DNA from: an uncultured Clostridia bacterium | GTDB taxonomy: Bacteria; Bacillota; Clostridia; UBA1381; CAJOGA01 | Direction of reading: 5' to 3' | NCBI GenBank assembly: GCA_905233855.1 | Contig: CAJOGA010000002.1 | Location: 1 to 46,370 of the forward strand | DNA: 46,370 nucleotides | The notes under the pieces: model-generated | What the model saw: the letters and a program-made list of their open reading frames with translations, nothing else | The model's database searches: none | Told to the model about the DNA's origin: nothing | Shown here: positions 28,425-40,964 of the stretch, piece after piece | How the letters are laid out: each line of letters opens with the position of its first letter | How positions within the stretch are numbered: the first letter of the stretch is position 1 | Translations under genes and position numbers: made by a program

Positions 28425-30803
28425 ATGAAAGTACCTATGAGTTGGTTTAACGACTATACAGATATATCCGGCGTAACGCCGAAAGAATATAACGACGCAA
28501 TGACAATGTCCGGCTCTAAAGTGGAGGGCATTGAAGAAGTCGGTGCTGAAATATCAAACGTGGTTACAGCTAAGATAACATCAGTTGTAAAACACCCTAA
28601 TGCCGACACACTGTGGGTTTGTCAAGTGGACACAGGCTCTGAACAGCTGCAAATTGTTACAGGTGCCGACAACATTTTTGAAGGAGCTATCGTTCCTGTT
28701 GCACTGCACGGTGCAAAGCTTCCGGGCGATATCACCATAAAAAAAGGTAAATTACGCGGTGAAGTGTCAAACGGAATGATGTGTTCACATCAGGAGCTTA
28801 ATATGAGTGAAGCGGACTTTGATTTTGAAGTTCCGCAGCACGGCATACTCATCCTTCCTGAAGGCACACCTCTCGGCGTTGATGTTAAGGATTTGTTTTC
28901 TCTTAACGAAAATGTTGTGGAATTTGAAATAACATCAAACCGTCCGGATTGTTTCAGTGTTATAGGTCTGGCAAGAGAAACCGCCGTAACCTTTGACAAA
29001 CCGTTTAATCTTCCTAAACCAACATATACCGAAAACAGCGATGACATAAACAAATATCTTACGGTAAAGGTGTCGGACACCGAAAAATGTTTCAGATACG
29101 CTGCAAAAATGGTACAAAACGTTAAAATTGCTCCATCACCAAAATGGCTGTGCGACAGATTAAAGGCATGCGGTGTGCGTCCTATAAACAATATCGTTGA
29201 CATAACAAACTACATTTTGCTCGAATACGGTCAGCCGATGCACGCTTTTGACCTGCGTGATATAAACGGCAGATGTATAAATGTCCGCACGGCATCTGAC
29301 GGCGAAAAAATAACCACTCTCGACAGTCAGGACAGAGTGCTTGATTCGTCCATGCTTGTTATTGCAGACAATGAACGTGCAATAGCTGTTGCAGGTGTTA
29401 TGGGTGCCGAAAATTCTGAAGTAAAGCCTGACACAACAACCGTTATATTTGAATGTGCAACATTTGACGCCGTAAGCGTCAGAAAAGCTGCAAAGAAACT
29501 CGGCTTAAGAACAGAAGCATCTTCACGCTATGAAAAGGGTCTTGACGTTAACAATATCATCCCTGCCCTTTCAAGAGCGTGCGAACTTGTGTGTCAATTA
29601 GGTGCAGGCGAAGTTGCAGGCGGAATAATAGATGAATTTGCCGCTCCTAAATCCCCTAAAGCAATAGAATTTGATCCCGACAAAATAAATAAATTCCTCG
29701 GTGCTGACATATCAAAAGAATTTATGACCGACACCCTCACAAAACTCGGTTTTGAGCTTGACGGAAACACGTTGTATGTTCCAACTTTCCGTCCGGATGT
29801 TGAATCAATGGCAGACGTTGCAGAGGAGGTTGTGCGTATATACGGCTACAACAATATTCCGTCAACGCTACTTTCCGGCGATACAGTGCAAGGCGGAAAA
29901 ACAAAAGCTCAGCAAACAGAGGACAAGGTAAAAAGCATATTGACATCTCAGGGTGCGTATGAAATTATGACATACTCCTTCACAAGCCCTGTAATTTTTG
30001 ACAAACTCAATATCGACGAAGAATCGCCGCTCCGCAAAACGGTTCAGATTACTAATCCGCTCGGCGAAGACACCTCAATTATGAGAACAACAACCGTTGC
30101 ATCTATGATGGATGTTATGGTAAGAAACTATAATCAAAGAACGCCTCAGGCAAGATTGTTTGAGATAGGTAAAATATATATACCCGGCGATGACCCTGCC
30201 AAGCTGCCTACCGAAACTGACGTTATCACCATAGGCGGATACGGTAAAATGGATTTCTATGACATAAAAGGTATGTGCGATGCTGTGTTTGACCAGCTCA
30301 AAATTGAAGTGAAATATGTCGCATGCACCGATAATCCAACCTATCATCCGGGCAGAACTGCCGATATATATATAAACAAAAAACGCATCGGTACTGTGGG
30401 GCAAATTCATCCTGACGTTTGCGACAACTATGGCATAAACGAAGAGTGTTATGTTGCTCAAATTAATTTTGATGAATTATTAAATGTAAAACCGGATAAA
30501 ATATCATATAAACAACTTCCTAAATTTCCTGCTGTATCGCGTGATATTGCAATGCTGGTTGATGACAGCGTTCCTGTTGCGGACATTGAAGCTGTTATTA
30601 AACAGGCATCAGGCAAGATGTTGGAGTCGCTGTCTTTGTTTGACGTATACAAAGGCAAACAGATACCGGACGGCAAAAAGAGTGTGGCATATGCCGCAAT
30701 ATTCCGTTCTGCCGACAGAACTTTAACAGATGATGATGTTAACAAAGTGTTCAACAAGATCCTCAAATCTCTTGAACATAATCTTAACGCACAGTTACGA
30801 TAA
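28425..30803 (+). CDS. pheT: Phenylalanyl-tRNA synthetase beta subunit
   Basis: MKVPMSWFNDYTDI, NRPDCFSVIGLARE, C-terminal FDX-ACB domain. Confidence 0.98.
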   Translation: MKVPMSWFNDYTDISGVTPKEYNDAMTMSGSKVEGIEEVGAEISNVVTAKITSVVKHPNADTLWVCQVDTGSEQLQIVTGADNIFEGAIVPVALHGAKLPGDITIKKGKLRGEVSNGMMCSHQELNMSEADFDFEVPQHGILILPEGTPLGVDVKDLFSLNENVVEFEITSNRPDCFSVIGLARETAVTFDKPFNLPKPTYTENSDDINKYLTVKVSDTEKCFRYAAKMVQNVKIAPSPKWLCDRLKACGVRPINNIVDITNYILLEYGQPMHAFDLRDINGRCINVRTASDGEKITTLDSQDRVLDSSMLVIADNERAIAVAGVMGAENSEVKPDTTTVIFECATFDAVSVRKAAKKLGLRTEASSRYEKGLDVNNIIPALSRACELVCQLGAGEVAGGIIDEFAAPKSPKAIEFDPDKINKFLGADISKEFMTDTLTKLGFELDGNTLYVPTFRPDVESMADVAEEVVRIYGYNNIPSTLLSGDTVQGGKTKAQQTEDKVKSILTSQGAYEIMTYSFTSPVIFDKLNIDEESPLRKTVQITNPLGEDTSIMRTTTVASMMDVMVRNYNQRTPQARLFEIGKIYIPGDDPAKLPTETDVITIGGYGKMDFYDIKGMCDAVFDQLKIEVKYVACTDNPTYHPGRTADIYINKKRIGTVGQIHPDVCDNYGINEECYVAQINFDELLNVKPDKISYKQLPKFPAVSRDIAMLVDDSVPVADIEAVIKQASGKMLESLSLFDVYKGKQIPDGKKSVAYAAIFRSADRTLTDDDVNKVFNKILKSLEHNLNAQLR

Positions 30804-30897
30804 TTACAAATTTATTAAGTTTTAAAAAAAGGTATTGAACAGAATTTGGTTTTGTATTATTATATAGGTGTCAATCTTTTGAAAGGAGTGGCTATGG

Positions 30898-31146
30898 ATG
30901 GATTTTAACGAAACAACAAAATTCACTCTTAATTTTGATAAAGAAGAACAGGTTAGGCAAATAATGACCGAAGTATATGAGGCATTGAAAATCAAAGGCT
31001 ATAACCCCGTAAGTCAGATTGTCGGATATCTTATGTCGGGCGACCCTACCTATATCACAAGCTATGACAACGCAAGAAGCAAAATTTGCAAGCTTGAAAG
31101 AGACGTACTGCTTGAAAATATAATAAAATCGTATTTACAGAATTAA
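30898..31146 (+). CDS. ireB: IreB family regulatory phosphoprotein (UPF0297)
   Basis: [44 protein letters not shown]. Confidence 0.93.
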   Translation: MDFNETTKFTLNFDKEEQVRQIMTEVYEALKIKGYNPVSQIVGYLMSGDPTYITSYDNARSKICKLERDVLLENIIKSYLQN

Positions 31147-31180
31147 AGATCTGAATTTTCATGCTTTAACAAACATTATT

Positions 31181-31223
31181 CAAAAGAGCGGGCATTTTTT
31201 GTGTGTTTATGTTCGCTCTTTTG
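31181..31223 (+). promoter_or_regulatory. 15-bp hairpin immediately upstream of the proB RBS
   Basis: caaaagagcgggcat - tttttgtgtgttt - atgttcgctcttttg (two G-U pairs). Confidence 0.65.
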
Positions 31224-31244
31224 TTGCATATTTGGAGGTACATA

Positions 31245-32042
31245 GTGGACAAGATTTATAACAGAATTAAAGAAGCAAAACGAATAGTGGTAAAGATTGG
31301 AACATCAAGTCTCACATACAGCACAGGCAAGCTTAACATACGTCAGATAGAAAAACTGATACGCGTCCTCTCCGATATACGCAATCAGGGCCGCGAAGTG
31401 ATTTTGGTATCATCGGGTGCTATAAGTGTGGGTGCAGGTAAACTCGGACTTAAGGAACGTCCGCGTGAAACACGCTTTAAACAGGCTGCGGCATCGGTCG
31501 GGCAATGTGAATTGATGTATTTGTACGACAAACTGTTTTCGGAATACAACAACACCGCTGCTCAAATTTTGCTTACAAAAAGCGATATTGATGAAGACAA
31601 ACGCGTTATCAACACAAAAAACACTATCAACACGCTGTTGGAAATGGGTATTATCCCCGTTGTAAACGAAAACGACACAGTTTCAACAGATGAAATAGAG
31701 TTTGGCGATAACGATACTCTGTCCGCTATTGTTGCAAAGCTTGTGGAAGCTGACCTGCTCGTCATCTTCTCCGATATAGACGGATTATACACCGCCGACC
31801 CGCATAAAGACGAAAACGCAAAGCTCATAGAAATTATAACAGAAATAGATGATTCCGTTAAAGCGCTTGCGGGCGACACAGTAACGAACCGAGGTACAGG
31901 CGGCATGATTACAAAACTGACAGCAGCAGAAATTGCCACAGGCTCAGGCATAGACATGATAGTCGCAAACGGAAATAACGTGGAGGCGTTGTATACCATG
32001 CTGGACGGCAAGCCTCACGGAACAATTTTTACAGCAAAGTAA
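31245..32042 (+). CDS. proB: Glutamate 5-kinase (no PUA domain)
   Basis: RIVVKIGTSSLTYSTGKLN, LVSSGAISVGAGKLGL, GTGGMITKLTAAEIAT; GTG start with tggagg RBS. Confidence 0.96.
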   Translation: MDKIYNRIKEAKRIVVKIGTSSLTYSTGKLNIRQIEKLIRVLSDIRNQGREVILVSSGAISVGAGKLGLKERPRETRFKQAAASVGQCELMYLYDKLFSEYNNTAAQILLTKSDIDEDKRVINTKNTINTLLEMGIIPVVNENDTVSTDEIEFGDNDTLSAIVAKLVEADLLVIFSDIDGLYTADPHKDENAKLIEIITEIDDSVKALAGDTVTNRGTGGMITKLTAAEIATGSGIDMIVANGNNVEALYTMLDGKPHGTIFTAK

Positions 32043-32057
32043 AAGGAGATTTAATAA

Positions 32058-33302
32058 ATGACCGAACTGATTCAAAAAGGCACGGCGGCAAAGAATGCAA
32101 GCTTTAAACTGATGAATTTATCTCAAACAACAAAAAGCAATGTGCTTAAAGCTATTGCCGACGCATTAGTGGAAAACACAGACTATCTCATAAACGAAAA
32201 TGCAAAGGATATAGCAAACGCGAAAGCAAAAGGCATCTCCGACGCTATGTTGGACAGATTGTCTGTAAATGCAAAGCGTATTGCGGATATGGCGGACGGT
32301 GTGCGTTCCGTGGAAGCTTTGCAGGACCCTATCGGCGAAGTTACATATATGACAAAACGTCCAAACGGGTTAATGATAGGTCAGAAGCGTGTGCCGCTCG
32401 GCGTTATCGCCATTATATACGAAGCACGTCCCAATGTTACGGTAGATGCGGCCGCTTTATGCATAAAAACATCAAACGCCGTTATCTTACGCGGCGGAAG
32501 CGAAGCCATAAATTCAAACAAAGCACTTATGTCCGTCATGCAAAAAGCGGCATATGCCGCAGGATTGCCCGAAGGAAGTATAAGCCTTATAGAAGATACT
32601 TCCCGTCAGACAGCAACCGAACTTATGCGTCTGAAGGATTACATAGATGTTTTAATCCCACGAGGCGGTGCAGGTCTTATCAAAAGCGTCGTGGAAAACG
32701 CGACAGTGCCTGTAATAGAAACCGGCACAGGCAACTGCCACGTGTATGTAGACGGAGACTGCGATTTTAAAATGGCTGAAAATATAGTTATCAACGCAAA
32801 AACAAGCCGGCCGTCAGTTTGTAATGCGGAGGAAACCCTGCTTGTAGACAAATCCATAGCAAAGGAATTTTTGCCGGGAATGTTGAAGAAACTGTCCGAT
32901 CTCAATGTTGAGATACGCGGTTGTGAACAAACTCTTCAAATATACCAAGACGCCGTTCCTGCAACGGAAGAGGACTGGTACAAAGAATACAACGACTATA
33001 TCATTGCTGTTAAAGTGGTTGACGGAATCGACGAGGCTATTGCACATATCAATAAATACAACACCAAACATTCCGAAGCTATTGTTACCAACAATTACGC
33101 AAAGGCAAACAGATTTTTGAACGAAATAGATGCGGCAGCGGTATATGTTAACGCATCAACACGTTTCACCGACGGATTTGAGTTCGGATTCGGTGCGGAA
33201 ATTGGCATAAGCACACAAAAAATACATGCAAGAGGTCCGATGGGGCTTAAGGAATTAACCACTTTAAAATACATTATTTACGGCGACGGACAAGTCAGAT
33301 AA
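32058..33302 (+). CDS. proA: Gamma-glutamyl phosphate reductase
   Basis: VPLGVIAIIYEARPNVTVDAAALCIKTSNAVILRGGSEA, VPVIETGTGNCHVYVD. Confidence 0.97.
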   Translation: MTELIQKGTAAKNASFKLMNLSQTTKSNVLKAIADALVENTDYLINENAKDIANAKAKGISDAMLDRLSVNAKRIADMADGVRSVEALQDPIGEVTYMTKRPNGLMIGQKRVPLGVIAIIYEARPNVTVDAAALCIKTSNAVILRGGSEAINSNKALMSVMQKAAYAAGLPEGSISLIEDTSRQTATELMRLKDYIDVLIPRGGAGLIKSVVENATVPVIETGTGNCHVYVDGDCDFKMAENIVINAKTSRPSVCNAEETLLVDKSIAKEFLPGMLKKLSDLNVEIRGCEQTLQIYQDAVPATEEDWYKEYNDYIIAVKVVDGIDEAIAHINKYNTKHSEAIVTNNYAKANRFLNEIDAAAVYVNASTRFTDGFEFGFGAEIGISTQKIHARGPMGLKELTTLKYIIYGDGQVR

Positions 33303-33327
33303 AGGTTTGAATTTTATTTAACTAAAA

Positions 33328-33364
33328 AATGGCACGGCTTTTAAAAAGCCGTGCCATTATTTGT
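33328..33364 (+). terminator. Rho-independent terminator of proBA
   Basis: aatggcacggcttt-taa-aaagccgtgccatt 14-bp stem followed by attttgttttt-like tail. Confidence 0.85.
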
Positions 33365-33386
33365 TTTTTATATTAAAACCATGCAC

Positions 33387-33423
33387 TTTGTACCATCTGT
33401 CATCTCCCGACAGATGGTACAAA
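33387..33423. repeat. 15-bp perfect hairpin
   Basis: tttgtaccatctgtc-atctccc-gacagatggtacaaa. Confidence 0.8.
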
Positions 33424-33448
33424 CAGGAGGTCAATCAATATCACGAAC

Positions 33449-33523
33449 CCGAAAATGGCTTACAAAGCCTTTTTCGGCAATGAAATTGATAAATTTCATT
33501 GAAATGCTTTCGGAAAAGCATTT
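33449..33523. repeat. Three abutting hairpins (possible structured intergenic repeat)
   Basis: ccgaaaa-t-ggctt-aca-aagcc-t-ttttcgg; aatgaaatt-gata-aatttcatt; aaatgcttt-cgga-aaagcattt. Confidence 0.6.
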
Positions 33524-33540
33524 GTTCAGTAGGCATTATA

Positions 33541-36500
33541 TTATTCAGCAAGAGCGTCTTGAGGCACTTCATCAACGTCGTCAAACGTTTCATCAGCTGT
33601 CTCAGGATGATCAACCTGTATGTTGATGTCCTTATACACGCTCATACCGGTACCTGCCGGAACAAGCTTACCGATAACAACGTTTTCTTTCAATCCTAAC
33701 AACGGATCTATCTTTCCTTTGATTGCAGCTTCGGTCAATACTCTTGTTGTTTCCTGGAACGATGCCGCAGACAAGAAGGAATCTGTAGCAAGTGCCGCTT
33801 TTGTAATACCCAATAACACAGGCGATACCGTTGCAGGACGTTTGCCCTCCTGCTCAACAGCTTTATTCGCTTCTGTAATATCGTATATATCGCTCAACGA
33901 GCCAACCAGCAAGGTTGTATCTCCGCTATCTTCAACACGTACCTTACGCAGCATCTGACGTGCAATAACCTCGATATGCTTATCGTTGATATCAACACCC
34001 TGTGTTCTGTACACACGCTGAACTTCCTTGGTAAGATATATCTGAACATCACGCGGGCCTTTTATTCTGAGTATGTCGTGCGGATTGATAGAACCCTGTG
34101 TTATAGGATCGCCTTTTTCAACCACGTCTCCGTCTTTAACCCTTATATTTGAGCCATACGGAATAACATATGTTTTAGCGTCCGGTATTTCATTATTTGT
34201 AACAGTAACCTCACGTCGGCGTTTTGAATCCACAATTGATACAACACCGCCTATTTCTGTTACTATTGCAAGACCTTTCGGCTTACGTGCCTCAAACAAT
34301 TCTTCAACACGAGGCAAACCTTGTGTGATATCGGCATTGGATGCAACACCGCCGGTATGGAACGTACGCATTGTAAGCTGTGTACCCGGCTCACCTATGG
34401 ACTGTGCCGCAATTATACCAACAGCTTCACCTGCCTGAACAAGTTCGTCTGTTGCAAGGTTTGCACCGTAACATTTAGCACAAACACCCACGCGGCTGTT
34501 ACATGTCAATACGCTGCGTACACAAACGTCTGTAATTCCCGCATTAACGATTGATTTTGCAATGTCGTCTGTGATAAGCTCACCTGCAGGAGCAAGAACT
34601 TTATTTGTTTCAGGATCAAGCACATCTTTTGCCGCAACCCTGCCCAAAATTCTGTCATACAACGGCTCAATCATTTCGTTGCCGTCTTTGATATCGTTAA
34701 CCCAGATACCCTCTGTACAACCGCAGTCAAGCTCACGCACGATAACATCCTGGCTGACATCAACCAAACGACGTGTAAGGTAACCGGAGTCTGCCGTTCT
34801 GAGTGCAGTATCTGCCTGACCTTTTCTGGTACCGTGAGTTGATATAAAGTATTCCAAAACGTTCAAGCCTTCACGGAAGTTTGCACGGATAGGTATTTCA
34901 ATTGTACGGCCCGATGTGTTGGACATAAGTCCACGCATACCGGCAAGCTGTCTTATCTGTGTGATACTACCGCGGGCACCGGAATTAGCCATCATGAATA
35001 TCGGGTTGAATTCGTCCAGATGATCCATCAATGCCGTAGTGATATCATCGCTGGCTTTTGTCCAGATTTGTGTAATTTCCTGATATCTTTCGTCATCTGT
35101 TAAGAAACCGCGTCTGAATTCAGCAGTAATCTTATCAACGTCTTTGTCCGCCTGTGCCAATATATCCTTTTTAGCTTCCGGAATTTCCATATCGGACACA
35201 CCGATAGTTATAGCACCTCTGGTGGAGAATTTATATCCCATGCTTTTAATTTTGTCAAGCGTTTCTGCGGTTTCGGCAGTACCGTGTACTCTTATACAAC
35301 GGTCAACTATCTTGCCCAACGCTTTTTTCTCGGCAATAAAGTTGATTTCAAGGTCAAACATTGTTTCCGGATTTGTTCTGTCAACATAGCCCAAATCCTG
35401 AGGAATGCTTTGGTTGAATATTATACGTCCGACAGTTGTTTCAATTATCTTAGACTTCATTTCGCCGTCTACTTCACGGAACATACGCACCTTAATGGTA
35501 GCGTGAAGACCTATAACGCCGGTGTTATATGCTAAAATAGCCTCGTCAACGCTGGAAAATACCATACCTTCGCCCGGCTCGTTCGGCTTTTTGATGGTAA
35601 GATAATAGCTTCCCAATATCATATCCTGTGTAGGTACGGTTACAGGACGACCGTCCTGCGGCTTTAACAGGTTGTTGGTAGAAAGCATCAAAAATCTTGC
35701 TTCTGCCTGTGCCTCAGGCGACAGCGGAACGTGTGCCGCCATTTGGTCGCCGTCGAAGTCGGCGTTGTATGCGGTACAAACCAATGGGTGCAATTTTAAC
35801 GCTCTGTCATCCACCAAAACAGGTTCAAATGCCTGTATACCAAGTCTGTGCAAGGTTGGTGCACGGTTCAAAAGAATAGGATGCTCGCTGATGACATCTT
35901 CAAGCACTGCCCAAACTTCGGGCTTTGCACATTCAACCATGCGTTTTGCACTCTTTATATTATGAGCCACACCGTCTTGAACCAGTTTTTTCATAACAAA
36001 CGGTTTAAACAGCTCTATAGCCATTTCCTTCGGCAAGCCGCATTGATACATTTTAAGCTCAGGGCCTACAACTATAACCGAACGTCCGGAATAGTCAACA
36101 CGTTTACCCAACAGGTTCTGTCTGAAACGTCCCTGCTTACCTTTAAGCATATCGGACAACGACTTTAATGCTCTGTTGCCCGGTCCGGTAACTGTTCTGC
36201 CACGTCTGCCGTTGTCTATCAAAGCGTCAACAGCTTCCTGAAGCATACGTTTTTCATTACGTACGATAATATCAGGTGCACCAAGCTCCAACAATCTCTT
36301 TAAACGGTTGTTTCTGTTTATAACACGACGGTACAAATCATTCAAATCACTTGTTGCAAAACGTCCGCCGTCAAGCTGTACCATAGGACGCAATTCCGGA
36401 GGAATAACCGGAATAACCGTCAGTATCATCCATTCCGGACGGTTACCGGATTGCTTGAAGGATTCCACAACCTCAAGACGTTTTATAAGCTTGCTGCGTT

Positions 36501-37104
36501 TTTGTCCCTGTGCTGTTTCAAGTTCTTCTCTTATTTCGTTTCTTAATTCGTCAAGATCTATATTTTCCAACAACTCTTTAACAGCTTCCGCACCTATACC
36601 GGCAACAAATTTATCACCGTATTTTTCCTTTGCTTCGCGATACTCTTTTTCGCTGATTATCTGTTTTTCAAAAAATGCGGATTTATACGGCTTTATTACT
36701 ATATATGACGCAAAGTACAATACCTTCTCCAGATGTCTTGGAGAAACGTCAAGCAAAAGGCCCATTCTGCTCGGTATGCCTTTGAAATACCATATATGCG
36801 ACACAGGAGTGGCAAGCTCTATATGACCCATACGTTCACGTCTTACGCTTGCTTTTGTAACTTCAACTCCGCAACGTTCACAAATAATGCCTTTATATCT
36901 TATCTTCTTATACTTTCCGCAATGACATTCCCAGTCCTTTTGAGGACCAAATATACGTTCACAGAACAAACCGTCTCTTTCAGGTTTTAAAGTTCTGTAG
37001 TTAATTGTTTCAGGTTTTTTAACTTCGCCATACGACCATTGACGTATTTTTTCAGGTGATGCCAGACCTATCTTTATAGCCTCAAAGCTATTAAATTCCA
37101 ACAC
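33541..37104 (-). CDS. rpoC: RNA polymerase beta' subunit
   Basis: [27 protein letters not shown]; zinc-binding [19 protein letters not shown]. Confidence 0.99.
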   Translation of the reverse strand: MLEFNSFEAIKIGLASPEKIRQWSYGEVKKPETINYRTLKPERDGLFCERIFGPQKDWECHCGKYKKIRYKGIICERCGVEVTKASVRRERMGHIELATPVSHIWYFKGIPSRMGLLLDVSPRHLEKVLYFASYIVIKPYKSAFFEKQIISEKEYREAKEKYGDKFVAGIGAEAVKELLENIDLDELRNEIREELETAQGQKRSKLIKRLEVVESFKQSGNRPEWMILTVIPVIPPELRPMVQLDGGRFATSDLNDLYRRVINRNNRLKRLLELGAPDIIVRNEKRMLQEAVDALIDNGRRGRTVTGPGNRALKSLSDMLKGKQGRFRQNLLGKRVDYSGRSVIVVGPELKMYQCGLPKEMAIELFKPFVMKKLVQDGVAHNIKSAKRMVECAKPEVWAVLEDVISEHPILLNRAPTLHRLGIQAFEPVLVDDRALKLHPLVCTAYNADFDGDQMAAHVPLSPEAQAEARFLMLSTNNLLKPQDGRPVTVPTQDMILGSYYLTIKKPNEPGEGMVFSSVDEAILAYNTGVIGLHATIKVRMFREVDGEMKSKIIETTVGRIIFNQSIPQDLGYVDRTNPETMFDLEINFIAEKKALGKIVDRCIRVHGTAETAETLDKIKSMGYKFSTRGAITIGVSDMEIPEAKKDILAQADKDVDKITAEFRRGFLTDDERYQEITQIWTKASDDITTALMDHLDEFNPIFMMANSGARGSITQIRQLAGMRGLMSNTSGRTIEIPIRANFREGLNVLEYFISTHGTRKGQADTALRTADSGYLTRRLVDVSQDVIVRELDCGCTEGIWVNDIKDGNEMIEPLYDRILGRVAAKDVLDPETNKVLAPAGELITDDIAKSIVNAGITDVCVRSVLTCNSRVGVCAKCYGANLATDELVQAGEAVGIIAAQSIGEPGTQLTMRTFHTGGVASNADITQGLPRVEELFEARKPKGLAIVTEIGGVVSIVDSKRRREVTVTNNEIPDAKTYVIPYGSNIRVKDGDVVEKGDPITQGSINPHDILRIKGPRDVQIYLTKEVQRVYRTQGVDINDKHIEVIARQMLRKVRVEDSGDTTLLVGSLSDIYDITEANKAVEQEGKRPATVSPVLLGITKAALATDSFLSAASFQETTRVLTEAAIKGKIDPLLGLKENVVIGKLVPAGTGMSVYKDINIQVDHPETADETFDDVDEVPQDALAE

Positions 37105-37160
37105 TATACACCAGTCCTTTCATAAACTATATACCGCACTGTAACAATCTGCCTTATTAC

Positions 37161-40100
37161 CTATTCACCGTCTGTATCTTTGTCCGATTCTTCGTCGATG
37201 AATATATCCAAATCAGGCACATTGGTTTTTTCTGCCGACATTATATCATCACCCACGGCATCCAGGACTAATTTATCTATATCGATATCATCGAGTCCGT
37301 CCGATTCTTCTTCGCTTTCGAGAGGATCGTCAAAAATATCTTCGTCCTGTTCGCTAAGTTCTTCAAATTCCATGCCGTCTGCATCTTCTTCATCGTCAAT
37401 CGTTACTCCCGCAACATCTTGCATTACAGACAGCAACTCGTCTTTATCTTTTATGCTGTAATCGTCATCATCATTATTGCCAATGTCGATTTCCTGCATA
37501 TCACCGTCGAGGATTTTAATATCGAGTGCAAGGCTCTGAAGTTCTTTAACAAGAACCTTAAAGGATTCCGGTATACCTGCTTTCGGAACATTTTCGCCTT
37601 TTACTATTGCTTCATAAGTTTTAACACGGCCTACTATATCGTCCGACTTAACCGTAAGTATTTCCTGAAGCGTGTAAGCCGCACCGTAAGCCTCAAGTGC
37701 CCAAACTTCCATTTCACCGAATCTCTGTCCGCCGAACTGTGCTTTACCGCCCAAAGGCTGTTGCGTAACAAGTGAGTACGGACCGGTTGAACGGGCGTGA
37801 ATTTTATCGTCAACCAAGTGAGCAAGCTTTAATATATACATGTAACCAACCGTTACACGGTTATCAAACGGCTCACCGGTACGTCCGTCATACAACACTG
37901 TCTTGCCGTCTTCGGACAAGCCTGCAAGTTTGAGCGTTTCGGTAATATCCGCTTCGTTTGCACCGTCAAACACCGGTGTGGATATTTTCCAGCCAAGAGC
38001 TTTTGCGGCATATCCCAAATGTACTTCAAGCACCTGACCGATATTCATACGTGAAGGAACGCCCAACGGGTTAAGTACTATCTGCAACGGAGTTCCGTCC
38101 GGCAAGAACGGCATATCCTCTTCAGGAAGCACTCTGGAAATAACACCCTTATTACCGTGTCGTCCTGCCATTTTATCGCCGACCGAGATTTTTCTCTTTT
38201 GAGCAATATAACAACGTACAACCTGGTTAACGCCCGGAGAAAGTTCGTCGCCGTTTTCACGTGTGAACACTTTAACGTCAACAATTATACCGCTTTCACC
38301 GTGAGGCACTCTGAGCGATGTATCACGCACTTCTCTTGCCTTTTCACCGAATATCGCACGCAGCAATCTTTCTTCGGCTGTAAGCTCGGTTTCACCTTTA
38401 GGCGTTACCTTACCAACCAAAATATCCCCCGCACGCACCTCCGCACCTATACGGATGATACCTCGTTCATCAAGCTCACGCAAGCTGTCTTCGCCCACGT
38501 TCGGGATGTCCCTTGTAATTTCTTCAGGCCCCAGCTTTGTATCACGGGACTCACATTCGTATTCCTCTATATGGATAGATGTGAAAACATCTTCTTTAAC
38601 AAGCTTTTCGCTTATCAATATAGCATCTTCGTAGTTGTAACCTTCCCATGTCATGAAGCCTATCAATATGTTCCTGCCCAATGCGATTTCGCCGTTATCT
38701 ATAGCAGGACCGTCAGCAATTATGTCGCCTTTTTTAACCGCTTCACCGCTTTCGACAATAGGCTTTTGATTTATACATGTTCCCTGGTTTGAACGTTTGA
38801 ATTTAATAAGTTTATATCTGTGTCTGCTGCCGTCATTGCCTTTGATTACAATTTCATCGGCAGACACCTTTTCAACAATACCGTCTTCTTTAGCAAGAAC
38901 AGCTGCTCCCGAGTCTTTTGCAGCACGATATTCCATACCTGTGCCGACTACCGGAGAATCAGGCTTTAAAAGAGGCACCGCCTGACGCTGCATGTTAGAA
39001 CCCATCAATGCACGGGTGGAGTCATCGTTTTCAAGGAACGGTATCATTGCCGTAGCAACAGAAACCAACTGTTGAGGCGATACGTCAATATAGTCAACTT
39101 CCGATGCCGACACTTCCAGAATCTCGTCTAAATAACGTGCCGTAACTTTTTTGGAAATAAAGCAGCCGTTTTCGTCAACAGGCTCGTTTGCCTGTGCAAC
39201 AATGTAACCGTCTTCTACGTCGGCTGTCATATATTCAATAATATCCGTAACTCTGCCTTCGCCTTTTATAACTTTACGATACGGTGCTTCGATAAATCCG
39301 TATTCGTTAATTCTTGCGTAAACCGAAAGCGAATTTATAAGACCGATGTTAGGTCCTTCAGGAGTTTCTATAGGACACATACGGCTGTAATGAGTATAAT
39401 GAACGTCTCGCACTTCAAATCCGGCTCTTTCTCTGGACAAACCGCCCGGACCCAATGCTGAAAGACGTCGTTTATGCGTTATTTCTGCCAGCGGGTTCGG
39501 CTGATCCATAAACTGAGACAGCTGTGATGAACCGAAAAATTCGTTTATCGTTGCAACGACAGGACGGATATTTATAAGCGTTTGCGGAGTTATAACGTCC
39601 AGATCCTGTATTGTCATTCTTTCACGGATAACTCTTTCCATTCTTGAAAGACCTATTCTGAATTGATTTTGCAAAAGCTCGCCCACGCAACGCAAACGTC
39701 TGTTGCCCAAATGGTCTATATCATCTGTTTTGCCCACAGAATATGCCAATGCGTTCAGGTAGTTGATGGATGCCAATATATCATCGGCAGTTATATGTTT
39801 AGGTGAGAGCTTATCCAGATTATCTTTGATGGCCTGTTTAGGATCTTCCGCATCTGCAAGTATTTCATTTAATACGCTTAAGCGAACCTTTTTCACTTCT
39901 ATATCGCTGACGTCAAAATCAACATATTCAGCAAGGTGAACAACGCCGTTTGACAATATTCTTATACGTTTACCGTCAACCAAAACGTCAAGTGAGTTAA
40001 CACCGGCTTTTTCAACCGCTTCGGCAAGCTCTTTTGATATAACGCTGTTTGCGTTAACTATTATTTCTCCGGTTCGCGGATCAACAATATCGTCCGCCGC

Positions 40101-40964
40101 AGTTTGTCCGGCTATACGCGAACCCATTGCAAGCTTTTTGTCAAACTTATAACGTCCAACCTTTGCAAGGTCATAACGCTTAGGATCAAAAAACATGCCG
40201 TTTATAAGAGATGACGCACTGTCTATGTTAGGCGGCTCACCCGGTCTTAAACGTTTATAGATTTCCAAAAGTGCTTCTTCGGTGTTGGTAGTGGTGTCTT
40301 TTTCAAGAGTTGCTATCATGCGTTCGTCATCACCGAATAATTCCAATATCTGAGCATCACTCGAAACGCCCAAAGCACGGATAAGAACGGTAACCGGAAT
40401 TTTTCTTGTTCTGTCTATACGCACACTGAACACGTCGTTGGAGTCGGTTTCATGTTCGAGCCATGCACCTCTGTAAGGTATAACGGTTGCGTTAAACAGC
40501 GGTTTGCCCGTTTTGTCTCGGTCAAAATTATAGTACATGCCCGGTGAACGCACCAACTGACTGACTATTACACGCTCCGCTCCGTTGATAATAAAGGTTC
40601 CCTGGTCTGTCATAAGAGGGAAATCACCCATAAATATTTCCTGCTCTTTAACTTCACCGGTCTCTTTGTTTATAAGGCGTACACGCACCTTGAGCGGACC
40701 TGCGTATTTGGCATCACGCTCTTTACATTCCTCAACAGAGTATTTGGAATTATAGTCAAGAGTATAATCTACAAATTCCAAAACAAGATTGCCTGCATGG
40801 TCTGCTATAGGGGAAATGTCGTCAAACACTTCTTTTAATCCCTGTTCAACAAACCATTTGTAAGAATTTTTCTGCACCTCAATAAGGTTTGGCATTTCCA
40901 GGATTTCGTCAATTCTGGAGTAGCTCATACGGGTGTTTTTTCCCATTTTAACCTCATGCACCAT
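37161..40964 (-). CDS. rpoB: RNA polymerase beta subunit
   Basis: [68 protein letters not shown] 40964 after gaggtga. Confidence 0.99.
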   Translation of the reverse strand: MVHEVKMGKNTRMSYSRIDEILEMPNLIEVQKNSYKWFVEQGLKEVFDDISPIADHAGNLVLEFVDYTLDYNSKYSVEECKERDAKYAGPLKVRVRLINKETGEVKEQEIFMGDFPLMTDQGTFIINGAERVIVSQLVRSPGMYYNFDRDKTGKPLFNATVIPYRGAWLEHETDSNDVFSVRIDRTRKIPVTVLIRALGVSSDAQILELFGDDERMIATLEKDTTTNTEEALLEIYKRLRPGEPPNIDSASSLINGMFFDPKRYDLAKVGRYKFDKKLAMGSRIAGQTAADDIVDPRTGEIIVNANSVISKELAEAVEKAGVNSLDVLVDGKRIRILSNGVVHLAEYVDFDVSDIEVKKVRLSVLNEILADAEDPKQAIKDNLDKLSPKHITADDILASINYLNALAYSVGKTDDIDHLGNRRLRCVGELLQNQFRIGLSRMERVIRERMTIQDLDVITPQTLINIRPVVATINEFFGSSQLSQFMDQPNPLAEITHKRRLSALGPGGLSRERAGFEVRDVHYTHYSRMCPIETPEGPNIGLINSLSVYARINEYGFIEAPYRKVIKGEGRVTDIIEYMTADVEDGYIVAQANEPVDENGCFISKKVTARYLDEILEVSASEVDYIDVSPQQLVSVATAMIPFLENDDSTRALMGSNMQRQAVPLLKPDSPVVGTGMEYRAAKDSGAAVLAKEDGIVEKVSADEIVIKGNDGSRHRYKLIKFKRSNQGTCINQKPIVESGEAVKKGDIIADGPAIDNGEIALGRNILIGFMTWEGYNYEDAILISEKLVKEDVFTSIHIEEYECESRDTKLGPEEITRDIPNVGEDSLRELDERGIIRIGAEVRAGDILVGKVTPKGETELTAEERLLRAIFGEKAREVRDTSLRVPHGESGIIVDVKVFTRENGDELSPGVNQVVRCYIAQKRKISVGDKMAGRHGNKGVISRVLPEEDMPFLPDGTPLQIVLNPLGVPSRMNIGQVLEVHLGYAAKALGWKISTPVFDGANEADITETLKLAGLSEDGKTVLYDGRTGEPFDNRVTVGYMYILKLAHLVDDKIHARSTGPYSLVTQQPLGGKAQFGGQRFGEMEVWALEAYGAAYTLQEILTVKSDDIVGRVKTYEAIVKGENVPKAGIPESFKVLVKELQSLALDIKILDGDMQEIDIGNNDDDDYSIKDKDELLSVMQDVAGVTIDDEEDADGMEFEELSEQDEDIFDDPLESEEESDGLDDIDIDKLVLDAVGDDIMSAEKTNVPDLDIFIDEESDKDTDGE

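Noticed and set aside
33455-33502. Micro-ORF MAYKAFFGNEIDKFH* in the proA-rpoC gap.
   Set aside because: The nearest RBS-like aggagg is about 24 nt upstream and the sequence is explained by palindromic stems.
39430-39540. Rifampicin-resistance substitutions in RpoB.
   Set aside because: The region [30 protein letters not shown] keeps Asp516, His526 and Ser531 equivalents; the Pro and Ala differences look like ordinary lineage variation.
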